A stretch of DNA of 64,000 nucleotides from Bacteroidota bacterium (GTDB lineage: Bacteria > Bacteroidota > Bacteroidia > B-17B0 > Aurantibacillaceae): NCBI GenBank assembly GCA_018267475.1, contig JAFDYI010000005.1, positions 124,001-188,000 on the forward strand, read 5' to 3'. The notes under the pieces were generated by a model. That model was not told the origin of the DNA. It did no database searches and saw only the letters and a program-made list of their open reading frames with translations. The position numbers and the translations under genes are program-made. Of the stretch, positions 52,681 to 60,963 are shown one piece after another (within the stretch, counting starts at the first letter, position 1; each line of letters starts with the position of its first letter).

Positions 52681-52714
52681 CGAAACTACACATATTTTAT
52701 TGTGTTTATACAAA
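52681..52714 (-). promoter_or_regulatory. Promoter of porX (TTTG, 22 bp, TAGTTTCG)
   Basis: Minus-strand TTTG at 52714-52711 and TAGTTTCG at 52688-52681, one mismatch from TAnnTTTG, about 19 bases before the porX ATG. It lies just after the terminator of the preceding CHU_C gene, as expected for a separate transcription unit. Confidence 0.5.
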
Positions 52715-52718
52715 CAAA

Positions 52719-52748
52719 AAGCGCGCCATCTTTTCAGATAACGCGCTT
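52719..52748 (-). terminator. Terminator of the 1,674-residue CHU_C gene
   Basis: On the minus strand AAGCGCG-TT-ATCT / AGAT-GG-CGCGCTT forms an 11-bp stem with a small internal mismatch and a GAAA loop, followed by TTTTTG. It lies about 25 bases after the stop codon at 52774. Confidence 0.75.
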
Positions 52749-52773
52749 CTTCTCTCCGTGAGAATCCACTACA

Positions 52774-55700
52774 TTATTTTATTAAAGTTACTATTCCTTG
52801 ATAGTTATGCCCTTTATTTAAAATATCACTAAAAGACACTTTCCATACATACACATCTTCTTGCAGGGTTTGTCTTGATGCATCGCCGTTCATGCTTCCA
52901 TTCCACGATTGTTCTAAACCGGTAGAATGATACAACAACAAGCCCCAACGGTCGTATATCCAAAGATTGTACGTGCTGTCTTTAATACCCATACCGGTGC
53001 CTTTAAAATTATCGTTCAAACCATCGCCGTTAGGTGTAAAAGAATTGGGTATGTAAAAAGTTACAATAGGTTTAATCTCTAACGTATTGGTGGTAGAATC
53101 TTTGCAGCCATACATATTGATAACCCATTGGGTAACGGTATAAACTTCGGTAACATCGGCATCGTCCGGGTTGCTGTAGGTATGATTAAAAATACCATTG
53201 CTGTAACTTACATTGTTTGACGAGTTGGCCGGTAAATAGGTATCTCCTAAGTTGTACATAACTCCATTAGCTCCGTATTGCAGGGTAGGTGTGTAGGTGC
53301 TAGCGCCCAGCGAGGTGTTAAAAAAGGTGATAACCGGTTCTGTAATATCGGCATCGGGCGGGTTGTACGAGAAACCTGCTTGCGGAACCGGATATGCTTC
53401 TATAAAGTTGTTTTTAGAAAGCGATTCGGTACAACCTTTATCCGTTGTTACGGTAAGCGATACCGAATAATACTGAGGCTGCGTGTGCGATGTGTTGTTG
53501 TATGTAACAGCGGGCTGGCTAGAGCCGCTTGATGAACCATTTCCTAAATTCCAGTTCCAAGAAACAATACTTCCGGTAGCCACTTTAGAACTGTCTATCA
53601 GTGTGGTGTAAAAAGGAGCGCATCCTTTTGTTACCCCCGTAAAGCTTACTACAGGGTTAGGATACACAATAACCGGTTGTACCGTATAAGACGAACAAGA
53701 GGGGTTAGAGTTGGTAGCTACTGTTAATTTTACCGAATCGGTGCCGGCAGGAGTTACCGTGTAAGAAGGATTTTGCGAAGTGCTTTCTACGCTTCCGTTA
53801 TTGCTCATATCCCATTGCCAAGAGTTTACCTGAACGCCTCCACATACCGAAGATAAATCGGTAAACAGTATTGGTTTTCCATCGCAAGCAGGCGCGTAAC
53901 TAAAGCTAGCCACGGGGTTGGGTTGCACGGCAATGCTAAAACTAATAGGAGGACTTGGGCAGCCATTTAACGAAGATACTACTGTAACTAAATTACTTAA
54001 AGGCGAGCAACCGGTGTTTTGTGCCGTAAAAGAGGGTATGGAAGGAGCCGTATAGGTGCCTACAATAGAACCCGATACCGAATAAGTAAATATAGTTAAG
54101 GTGTTGGTAGGGGTGCTATTAAAATTAATTTGAGGAACTACCGTTTTGGGGCAGTACGACAGATTAGGCATAGAAGACACCACCGGAGTTGGATAAACCG
54201 TTACGTAAGCCGTATCCGTTTTTCCCACACAACCATTTAAGGTGGGCGTATAGGTTATTTGCCCCGTTTGGTTCATCATCGTTCCATTAGCGGGTGCGGT
54301 ATAAGAAGCAGGTGTACCGGTACCGCTTGGCGGCATACCCACCGCGGCATTATTGGTTACAGTCCAATTGTAATGTACACCAGCTGCCGGGTTTGTTACT
54401 ATTATGGTAGGTGCAGGGATTATTGAAGTAGGACAGGCACTAAACGAGGTGGCCGTCATAGTAGGCAATGGTTTTACAAAAATAGTAAACGTAGAGTCCG
54501 GGCCTATACAACCATTTGCGGTAGCGGTGGCCGTTATCAATCCACTAATAAGAGCATTGGTGGCATTCGTTGTTACAAAAGAACCTATATTGGTCGTTCC
54601 GGTAGCCGCTAATCCTATGGCAGGATTGCTGTTTGTCCATGCTACGGTGGAGTTTGCCGGACAGGCCGTAAAATTAGCTACAGCAAGTGTTTGATTAGCA
54701 CAAAGGCTATCGTTAGGCATGTGGCTTAAATAAGGTGTTGGGTACACGCTTATAGTAAACGTGGCCGGAGGCCCATAACAATATAAGGTGTTCGTTCCTA
54801 TCACCCCCGCCGAAACAGGGTATCCCTCTACTGTATCTACCAATAAATTACAAGTTAAGTTTTTTGCAATAGCCGTATAATTGGGTATGGCATTTTGCCC
54901 TACCGTATCGGCCAAAGGAATACCGCCATGAGTGGCCGTTTGACCTGTAGAAGGATTAGGATAATTCACATAATATATAGTAGCTAAGGTAGGCAAAGCA
55001 GGCGAAGCGCTGCTGGTAGTAAAGGTTGTTTGCGCTGTGGTAACAGGCGTTCCCGGACAAAGGCTAAAACTAGCAGGGGCTGCAACCGTAGGGTTACAAA
55101 ACACCGTATAGGTACCTCCGGCGCTTACACCACAACCAAAATTAGTAGTAACGGTGTAAGAAATGCTATACGTATTGCAAGAAGCATAAGTATGAAAAGC
55201 CTCAGGAACGTTAGTGGTAGTATCAAAACCATCACCAAAACTCCACGTCCAAGTGGTAAGAGAATCGTGTATGCCCGGTGCCGCAGGAAGCGTAGAATAA
55301 TCATAAATACCCGACTGACTGCCTGCACAAACAGCGTCATAGCCTCCACTAAATACAGGGTTGGGATGTACAACCGCCGTAGTAGAAGCCGTACCGGCAC
55401 AACCACTGGTAGTAGTGGCCGTTAATACCACCGTATAAACACCTGCCGTAGCATACGTGTAAGTTACAGGGCCGGCAGTAGCGTTAGTACCCGAACCATC
55501 GCCCATATTCCAGTTCCATGTAGAAAAGCTGGCTTGACTGGGGGTATTATTAGTTAAAGTTGTTCCTAAAGTGTTACAAACCGTACTGGAGCTAATGCTT
55601 AATACCGGCATGGGGTTTACTACGGCATTGCCCGTAGCGGTAGCCGTGCAACCACCTACAGCTGTTACCGTAAGCGAAACAGGAAATGTGCCCGAAGCAG

Positions 55701-57798
55701 AATAGGTGTGATTATCGGTAGAAGTACTCACATTGTCGGTATTCGGAGCAACTCCGCCAAAGCTCCAATTATAGTTATTGATGCTAGCTGCCGGAGCCGA
55801 GGCTCCTGCATCAAATACAGAAGGACTGCCTTGGCAAACCTGCGCTACTGAAAAAGAAGCCGTAGGCTGCACATTGACTGTAGCATTTGCGGTAGCCGTT
55901 ACCGAACAACCTCCTACCGCCGTTACCGTTACCGTTACCGCGTAAGGACTACCCGCCGCGCTGGCATAAGTGTGAGTGGGGTTGGCAGCAGCAGCCGCAG
56001 GAGCTGTGCCGTCGCCATAATTCCACACATAAGTATAGCTGGTAGAAGTACAGGGCGTTGCCGCCGTAGTTGATGTAAACGCCGATGCTACACCCGCACA
56101 AACAGGGGGCACACTAAAGGCTTCTGTAGGACTTGGATTTATTTGCACCGTTTGCGTAGTAGTAGCATTACAAGCGGAAGTATTAACCGTAAGCGTTACC
56201 ACAAAATTACCGCAACTGGTGTAAGCGTGAGTTGTATTAGGAGATGCCGCCGTGGAAGTACCCACCGTTCCGTCACCAAAGTCCCAATTATAACCCGTTA
56301 TGGTAGCTCCACCCGTGGAGGTAGAAGTGTTGGTAAATTGCACGTTGTTGCCCAAATAACATTGCGGCGTATTGGTAGGCGAGTTGGAGGTAAACACCGC
56401 GTTAGGCCCGTTTACCACCGTGACGACCTTGGTAAGTGTAGCCGTACAAGAACCGCTGGTAGAATCTTTTAAGGTTATGGTGTAGGTGCCGGGCGTAGCA
56501 TAGTTATGCACCTGGTTGGCACCGCTGGCCGCATTGGTAACGGCTGAGCCGTCGCCCCAGTTCCAACTCCAATTTAAGATGCTGCCGCTGCTAACAGTGG
56601 AACCATCGGTAGCTGTAAGGGTAGTGCCGCAAGCCGTTTGTGTAGTAGAAAAACTAGGCACTGGGTCGGGTGAAGTTGTTAATGTAGCAAACATACTCGG
56701 CGCCGGGCATCCGGAAACCGAGGTTGTATTTAGAGTATAAGTACCCGCCACTGTAGTAGTTAAATTTTGAGAAGTACCTACCGTTGTTCCGGATGAGTTT
56801 ATCCAATTGTAGGTAGCAAATCCCGGCGGCCCTTGCAGTACCCCCGGCCCACCGCTGGGTACACACAGGCCATGAGCCGTGGTAATGATATTAGAACCAC
56901 ACATAGCATCTATATAAGCGTAGCCAAAGTGCCCCCCTTGATTACAATCACTCACAATAAAAGTAACCGCCATGGTGTGCCCGGAATAAGCAGGAGCCGT
57001 TAAATCTACCCCTACGCTGGTCCAAGGGTAGGTATAAACGGTAGCATCTGCTGAAGAAACCGACCAACCATTTAAAGCGCCTGAAGTAGGAGCCGTAGCA
57101 TCGTATTGGGTACAATTAATAACCGACCCGGTAGTCATGTCTGTAAAATCCACATGAAAATAGGGCTGCTCATTTACCGGATGCGAGCCACTTTGCAAGG
57201 CTACTGAATACATAAAAGTAAATATATTAGAAGACGGGCCTACTACAAAAGTATAAACCGCTTTTTCCATTTTATAGCCTGCGCAAGCATTATTTAATAA
57301 TAAAGCATAGTTTCCTCCCCCTGCCGATACAGCCGGTTGGCCGCTATACCCATCAGTACCCGTAATATCTTGACCCGGTGTTCCACAAGAACCGAATGTA
57401 CCTGTACGGTTTACCACCCAATAGTTGCCATCAGTAGCACCGGTTACGCAGGTATTACAAGGCAAATTTTGCCCGCTATTACTTGCAGAATAAAAAGTCC
57501 AACCGGTAGTGCCTCCGGTTTCAAAACCCGGGTTTACGCAAGAAGATGCGTTTACCACCGGAGGGGCGCCACGTTGCCCAAATTTATTGGGGTTTTGTTG
57601 GTAGTAAGTCCTGCGTTCTTTTAGCCTGGTACGGGCAAAATCCGTTTCCCACTGAGAAACCGTGCTGTTTTTAGAGCGTTGCAAAATTTGCTCAATATCC
57701 GCATCGGTCCACGTAGCGGGATTTACAATTTCCTGAGCTTGTGCTCTAATCCATAATACGCTTGATACAAAAGCGATAAGGGTAAAAATTTTCTTCAT
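52774..57798 (-). CDS. Giant PKD-repeat T9SS type B (CHU_C) protein
   Basis: A 1,674-residue secreted protein. Signal peptide 1-22 (ending RAQAQ), then a region with WTDADIEQILQRSKN and a carbohydrate-binding-like jelly roll (about 90-300; NPGFETGGTTGWTF). From about 385 to 960 it carries PKD modules one after another, each with WxWxxGDG (e.g. GYNWDFGDGTVG, TWNWNMGDGSG-type) and a THAY/HTY turn; further Ig-like/PKD modules run to about 1560. The CHU_C domain occupies about 1578-1674 (FYIPNSFTPNGDGLNDNF ... IYDRWGLLLY ... EDVYVWKV). Likely a filamentous adhesin or enzyme scaffold exported by the T9SS. Adjacent to porX but with its own terminator. Confidence 0.9.
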   Translation of the reverse strand: MKKIFTLIAFVSSVLWIRAQAQEIVNPATWTDADIEQILQRSKNSTVSQWETDFARTRLKERRTYYQQNPNKFGQRGAPPVVNASSCVNPGFETGGTTGWTFYSASNSGQNLPCNTCVTGATDGNYWVVNRTGTFGSCGTPGQDITGTDGYSGQPAVSAGGGNYALLLNNACAGYKMEKAVYTFVVGPSSNIFTFMYSVALQSGSHPVNEQPYFHVDFTDMTTGSVINCTQYDATAPTSGALNGWSVSSADATVYTYPWTSVGVDLTAPAYSGHTMAVTFIVSDCNQGGHFGYAYIDAMCGSNIITTAHGLCVPSGGPGVLQGPPGFATYNWINSSGTTVGTSQNLTTTVAGTYTLNTTSVSGCPAPSMFATLTTSPDPVPSFSTTQTACGTTLTATDGSTVSSGSILNWSWNWGDGSAVTNAASGANQVHNYATPGTYTITLKDSTSGSCTATLTKVVTVVNGPNAVFTSNSPTNTPQCYLGNNVQFTNTSTSTGGATITGYNWDFGDGTVGTSTAASPNTTHAYTSCGNFVVTLTVNTSACNATTTQTVQINPSPTEAFSVPPVCAGVASAFTSTTAATPCTSTSYTYVWNYGDGTAPAAAAANPTHTYASAAGSPYAVTVTVTAVGGCSVTATANATVNVQPTASFSVAQVCQGSPSVFDAGASAPAASINNYNWSFGGVAPNTDNVSTSTDNHTYSASGTFPVSLTVTAVGGCTATATGNAVVNPMPVLSISSSTVCNTLGTTLTNNTPSQASFSTWNWNMGDGSGTNATAGPVTYTYATAGVYTVVLTATTTSGCAGTASTTAVVHPNPVFSGGYDAVCAGSQSGIYDYSTLPAAPGIHDSLTTWTWSFGDGFDTTTNVPEAFHTYASCNTYSISYTVTTNFGCGVSAGGTYTVFCNPTVAAPASFSLCPGTPVTTAQTTFTTSSASPALPTLATIYYVNYPNPSTGQTATHGGIPLADTVGQNAIPNYTAIAKNLTCNLLVDTVEGYPVSAGVIGTNTLYCYGPPATFTISVYPTPYLSHMPNDSLCANQTLAVANFTACPANSTVAWTNSNPAIGLAATGTTNIGSFVTTNATNALISGLITATATANGCIGPDSTFTIFVKPLPTMTATSFSACPTSIIPAPTIIVTNPAAGVHYNWTVTNNAAVGMPPSGTGTPASYTAPANGTMMNQTGQITYTPTLNGCVGKTDTAYVTVYPTPVVSSMPNLSYCPKTVVPQINFNSTPTNTLTIFTYSVSGSIVGTYTAPSIPSFTAQNTGCSPLSNLVTVVSSLNGCPSPPISFSIAVQPNPVASFSYAPACDGKPILFTDLSSVCGGVQVNSWQWDMSNNGSVESTSQNPSYTVTPAGTDSVKLTVATNSNPSCSSYTVQPVIVYPNPVVSFTGVTKGCAPFYTTLIDSSKVATGSIVSWNWNLGNGSSSGSSQPAVTYNNTSHTQPQYYSVSLTVTTDKGCTESLSKNNFIEAYPVPQAGFSYNPPDADITEPVITFFNTSLGASTYTPTLQYGANGVMYNLGDTYLPANSSNNVSYSNGIFNHTYSNPDDADVTEVYTVTQWVINMYGCKDSTTNTLEIKPIVTFYIPNSFTPNGDGLNDNFKGTGMGIKDSTYNLWIYDRWGLLLYHSTGLEQSWNGSMNGDASRQTLQEDVYVWKVSFSDILNKGHNYQGIVTLIK

Positions 57799-57848
57799 AA
57801 TACTTGTTTTTTTTAGACAAACATTTCATTTTCACCTACCAACCGCAC

Positions 57849-57856
57849 CAAAGATA
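57849..57856 (-). promoter_or_regulatory. -7 promoter element of the giant PKD gene (TATCTTTG)
   Basis: Exact TAnnTTTG on the minus strand, 50 bases before the ATG at 57798. -33 half not evident. Confidence 0.5.
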
Positions 57857-58044
57857 CAAAAAGATATTTAATGTTAAAATAGGTAAATGTTAAATTTTCT
57901 TCGGTTTTTGATTTTTTTTATTAACAAATGTTCAAAACGTTGATCTTGAAAAGCGAGTTTCTCCTTTTTTAATCGCAGAATGGTCCTTTTTGTCTAAAAA
58001 AGCCTGTTTTATTTCATAAAAAGCAAAAAAATACTTCTTTTTTA

Positions 58045-58052
58045 TACCTTTG
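58045..58052 (+). promoter_or_regulatory. -7 promoter element of serS (TACCTTTG)
   Basis: Exact TAnnTTTG match, 18 bases before the serS ATG. Confidence 0.55.
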
Positions 58053-58070
58053 CGGCACTTTTAAATAAAT

Positions 58071-59345
58071 ATGCTGCAAATAGGTTATATCAAAGAAAAC
58101 AAAGAAGAAGCGCTCCGCCGTCTTGCTATAAAAAATTTTAAAGATGCCGAAACAATCCTTAGCAAAGCGCTGCAATTAGATGCTGAACGCCGACAAACCC
58201 AAAAAGAAAGCGACGATACCAAAGCCGAAGCCAACGCCCTTGCCAAACAAATAGGCGAGTTGATGAAAAACGGAAAAAAAGAAGAAGCAGAAACCATAAA
58301 AGCCAACACGGCTGCACTAAAACAAAAAGAAAAACAATTAGACGAGCAACTAAAACAAAAAGAAAACGAAATACAAACCCTTTTGGTGCAAGTGCCCAAC
58401 CTCCCCCACGCTTCAGTCCCCCCGGGCAAAACACCCGAAGACAATGTAACCATTTTTGAATATGGCAACAAGCCTGCCTTGCCCGCCCAAGCGCAAGCCC
58501 ATTGGGACTTAGCCGCTAAATACAATTTAATTGATTTTGAGTTGGGAGTAAAGCTAACGGGCGCCGGTTTCCCGGTATATAAAGGCAAAGGAGCCCGCCT
58601 GCAACGTGCTCTTATCAACTTTTTCTTAGATAAAGCCCTGGCTGCAGGATATGCCGAGGTGCAACCCCCTATTTTGGTTAATGCAGATAGCGGATACGGC
58701 ACCGGACAACTGCCCGACAAAGAAGGACAAATGTATTTTGTAAACGAAGACGGCCTATACCTAATACCCACTGCCGAAGTACCCATAACCAACATATACC
58801 GCGATGTCATGCTGAAAGAAAATGAACTGCCTATAAAAAATTGCGGCTACACCCCTTGTTTTCGCAGAGAAGCCGGCAGTTATGGTAAAGATGTAAGAGG
58901 GCTAAACCGCTTGCATCAATTTGATAAAGTAGAAATAGTACAAATAACCACCCCCGAAAAATCATACCAAACCTTAGAAGACATGCGCGAATACGTAGCT
59001 TCTTTGTTAAAAGAATTAGAGCTTCCCTTTCGTACCCTAAAACTATGCGGAGGCGATATGAGTTTTGCCTCTGCTCTTACCTACGATATGGAGGTATGGA
59101 GCGCCGCACAACAACGCTGGTTAGAAGTAAGTTCGGTATCTAACTTTGAAAATTTCCAGACGAACCGCCTAAAATGCCGCTACAAAACAAACGATGGAAA
59201 AACAAACTTATGCCACAGTTTAAACGGCAGCGCACTGGCTTTGCCTCGCATTGTAGCCGCTTTATTAGAAAACAATCAAACAGAAAACAGCATTAAAATA
59301 CCTAAAGCGCTGGTGCCCTACACCGGCTTTGAAAACATTAATTAA
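58071..59345 (+). CDS. serS: Seryl-tRNA synthetase
   Basis: A 424-residue class II synthetase. N-terminal long antiparallel coiled coil (about 30-105) that binds the tRNA variable arm, then the catalytic core with TAEVPITN (about 232-239), motif 2 region FRREAGSYGKDVRGLNRLHQF (about 264-284) and motif 3 NGSALALPRIVAALLE (about 388-403). Start, length and order fit the family. The next gene, an OmpH-like protein, begins 17 bp downstream. Confidence 0.95.
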   Translation: MLQIGYIKENKEEALRRLAIKNFKDAETILSKALQLDAERRQTQKESDDTKAEANALAKQIGELMKNGKKEEAETIKANTAALKQKEKQLDEQLKQKENEIQTLLVQVPNLPHASVPPGKTPEDNVTIFEYGNKPALPAQAQAHWDLAAKYNLIDFELGVKLTGAGFPVYKGKGARLQRALINFFLDKALAAGYAEVQPPILVNADSGYGTGQLPDKEGQMYFVNEDGLYLIPTAEVPITNIYRDVMLKENELPIKNCGYTPCFRREAGSYGKDVRGLNRLHQFDKVEIVQITTPEKSYQTLEDMREYVASLLKELELPFRTLKLCGGDMSFASALTYDMEVWSAAQQRWLEVSSVSNFENFQTNRLKCRYKTNDGKTNLCHSLNGSALALPRIVAALLENNQTENSIKIPKALVPYTGFENIN

Positions 59346-59362
59346 CCTCACATCTATCATCT

Positions 59363-60022
59363 ATGAAAAACGTATCTCTTATTATCAGTGCCGTGCTGGC
59401 TGCCGCGGTAGCCATATTATTTTATATGAATGCATCTCTTAAAAAAGAGTTGCAAGCGCTGGCAATCGGAGGCGCTGATGCCGATGCACCCAAAGTAGTA
59501 TTGCAACCCGCAGCCCCTATAAACAGCGCCGAACTAAAAAACGCACGCATCGCATACATCAACATCGATTCCTTAGATTTCAGATATCAATACATTATTG
59601 ATAACTCAAAAGAGTATGCCAACAAACAAGCTGCTATTGAAAGCCAACTAAACAGTATGGCCGCTAAATTTCAAAATGATTATACCGACTTTCAGCAAGC
59701 AGTACAAGCGGGAGTACGCGGCGAAGCCGAGCTAGCCAAACAAAAAGCACAATTAGAACAACAACAATACGACGCCGCAGCCAAGCAAAAACAATTAGAA
59801 GGTTTAGGAGAAGAAATTGCAAAAAAAAGAGGCGAAATGCTCAAAAAAGTATCTGATTACATTGCCTCGTACAATAATGGGCGCTACGACTATATACTGG
59901 CATACACTACCGCCAACATCAGTTCGGTTCTATACGCCAAACCCGATTTGGATATTACCAAAGAAATTATAGATGGCTTAAATGCCGAATACAAAGCTCA
60001 TAAAACCAGTACAAAAAAATAA
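59363..60022 (+). CDS. OmpH/Skp-like periplasmic chaperone
   Basis: A 219-residue protein with an uncleaved-looking N-terminal hydrophobic anchor (5-23) and a Skp-type body: RIAYINIDSLDFRYQYI (61-77) followed by a long coiled coil (about 85-160). Skp/OmpH proteins hold unfolded outer-membrane proteins in the periplasm. It is downstream of serS by 17 bp and upstream of the MazG-like gene by 9 bp, so probably co-transcribed. Confidence 0.82.
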   Translation: MKNVSLIISAVLAAAVAILFYMNASLKKELQALAIGGADADAPKVVLQPAAPINSAELKNARIAYINIDSLDFRYQYIIDNSKEYANKQAAIESQLNSMAAKFQNDYTDFQQAVQAGVRGEAELAKQKAQLEQQQYDAAAKQKQLEGLGEEIAKKRGEMLKKVSDYIASYNNGRYDYILAYTTANISSVLYAKPDLDITKEIIDGLNAEYKAHKTSTKK

Positions 60023-60031
60023 ACATTCGTC

Positions 60032-60415
60032 ATGCAAAAAAAACTAAAAAGCGTAGCCGAGTTTCATGAGGTTTTTAAAATAGGAAACGCCTCTGAGCTT
60101 ACCTTATTAGATGAAAAAAACTACACCCTGCGTTACAACCTGCTAAAAGAAGAAAACGAAGAATACTTAGAGGCTTGTAAGCGCGGCGATATGGTTGAAA
60201 TTGCTGATGCCCTGGGCGACCAATTATATATTTTGTGCGGTACTATTTTAAAACACGGCCTACAAAACAAAATAGAAGAAGTATTTGACGAAATACACCG
60301 AAGCAATATGAGCAAACTAGATGAAAACGGGCAACCCATATACCGCGAAGACGGCAAGGTTATGAAAAGCAGCCGCTATTTCCGTCCGGATATAAAAAAG
60401 ATACTGGCCTTGTAA
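60032..60415 (+). CDS. MazG/HisE-like nucleotide pyrophosphohydrolase
   Basis: A 127-residue all-alpha NTP pyrophosphohydrolase of the MazG superfamily. The metal-binding helix pair is visible as LLKEENEEYLEA (37-48) and EIADALGDQLYILCG (55-69), followed by EEVFDEIHRSNMSKL (82-96). Single-domain members hydrolyse a nucleoside triphosphate or phosphoribosyl-ATP to its monophosphate. The SNMSKLDENGQPIYREDGKV ending is the pattern found in phage- and Bacteroidota-type members rather than true HisE. Confidence 0.82.
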   Translation: MQKKLKSVAEFHEVFKIGNASELTLLDEKNYTLRYNLLKEENEEYLEACKRGDMVEIADALGDQLYILCGTILKHGLQNKIEEVFDEIHRSNMSKLDENGQPIYREDGKVMKSSRYFRPDIKKILAL

Positions 60416-60432
60416 TTTTCAACGCCTATTGG

Positions 60433-60486
60433 TTATGAAACACAAAAAACATTTTTTATGAGTTACGTCATAATACATTCATAAAA
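60433..60486 (+). promoter_or_regulatory. Array of TTATGA/TCATAA half-sites (candidate operator)
   Basis: TTATGA occurs at 60433-60438 and 60456-60461; its inverse TCATAA at 60468-60473 and 60479-60484. The middle pair forms TTATGA-N6-TCATAA, and the outer right half-site extends the TTTTATGA / TCATAAAA symmetry (60454-60461 with 60479-60486). The cluster lies 8-60 bases upstream of the TACCTTTG promoter element and covers the -33 region. The arrangement suits a dimeric transcription factor, of unknown identity. Confidence 0.5.
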
Positions 60487-60493
60487 TAGTTGA

Positions 60494-60501
60494 TACCTTT
60501 G
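60494..60501 (+). promoter_or_regulatory. -7 promoter element of the metal-type operon (TACCTTTG)
   Basis: Exact TAnnTTTG match, 6 bases before the ATG at 60508, giving a near-leaderless transcript. No TTG at -33; the position is taken by the half-site array. Confidence 0.55.
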
Positions 60502-60507
60502 TCGGCG

Positions 60508-60891
60508 ATGCCTCATAAAATTTTTGCTATATTTTTTCTTAGCTTGTACAGCCTCGTTTTATTTAAGCCTTTATTCCCTTTTATAGATTATCTCCTTCAT
60601 AAAGAATACATCATTAAAAATCTATGCGAAAACCGAAATAAACCCAATATGCATTGCAATGGAAAATGCCATTTGATGAAACAATTAAAAAAAGCAAACC
60701 ACGAAGCCATACCCGAAGAAAACAACACAAAAAAAACAACACATCAAGAAGAAAACACAAGTCACTTGCGCTCGCACGATGCCTTTTACATTTGCCCCGC
60801 ATTCGTAAAAAAGCACGGGTTTACTCCTTTTTTAAAAGAAAAAATGCCTTCTCCTTTTAGCGGTACTATTTTTCATCCGCCTCAAGCATAA
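60508..60891 (+). CDS. Small membrane-anchored protein with HC-NGK-CH motif
   Basis: A 127-residue protein: one hydrophobic helix (about 4-30), then EYIIKNLCENRNKPNMHCN and GKCHLMKQLKKA. Cysteines are at 40, 50, 54 and 96; the block MHCNGKCHLM (48-57) places two Cys next to two His and two Met, a plausible metal or redox site. Similar Bacteroidota proteins with L-C-x-N-R...CNGKC-x-L-x-K-Q-L are familiar to me near metal-related outer-membrane genes, but I know no assigned function. A TTG at 60490 opens the frame earlier; the ATG at 60508 is preferred since the TTG precedes the promoter. First gene of the four-gene operon. Confidence 0.65.
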   Translation: MPHKIFAIFFLSLYSLVLFKPLFPFIDYLLHKEYIIKNLCENRNKPNMHCNGKCHLMKQLKKANHEAIPEENNTKKTTHQEENTSHLRSHDAFYICPAFVKKHGFTPFLKEKMPSPFSGTIFHPPQA

Positions 60892-60963
60892 CGTTTGCTT
60901 TATTTTTAAAAGGCGCACCAAGCGCTCCTCTAAACGTTGTCTTAATACTTAATCAAAAAAAAC

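Noticed and set aside
55030-55425. Arg/Thr-rich open frame inside the giant PKD gene
   Set aside because: Antisense to PKD repeats; the regular composition follows from the repeated Thr/Val/Gly codons of the opposite strand.
52774-57798. Giant PKD/CHU_C gene as a non-ribosomal or polyketide megasynthase because of its size
   Set aside because: The content is PKD and Ig-like modules with a signal peptide and a CHU_C domain; no carrier, condensation or ketosynthase motifs are present.
58085-58810. 241-residue open frame antisense to serS
   Set aside because: Lies wholly inside the well-supported serS coding sequence in reverse; composition (Ser, Phe, Cys-rich) is that of a shadow frame and no known family pattern is seen.
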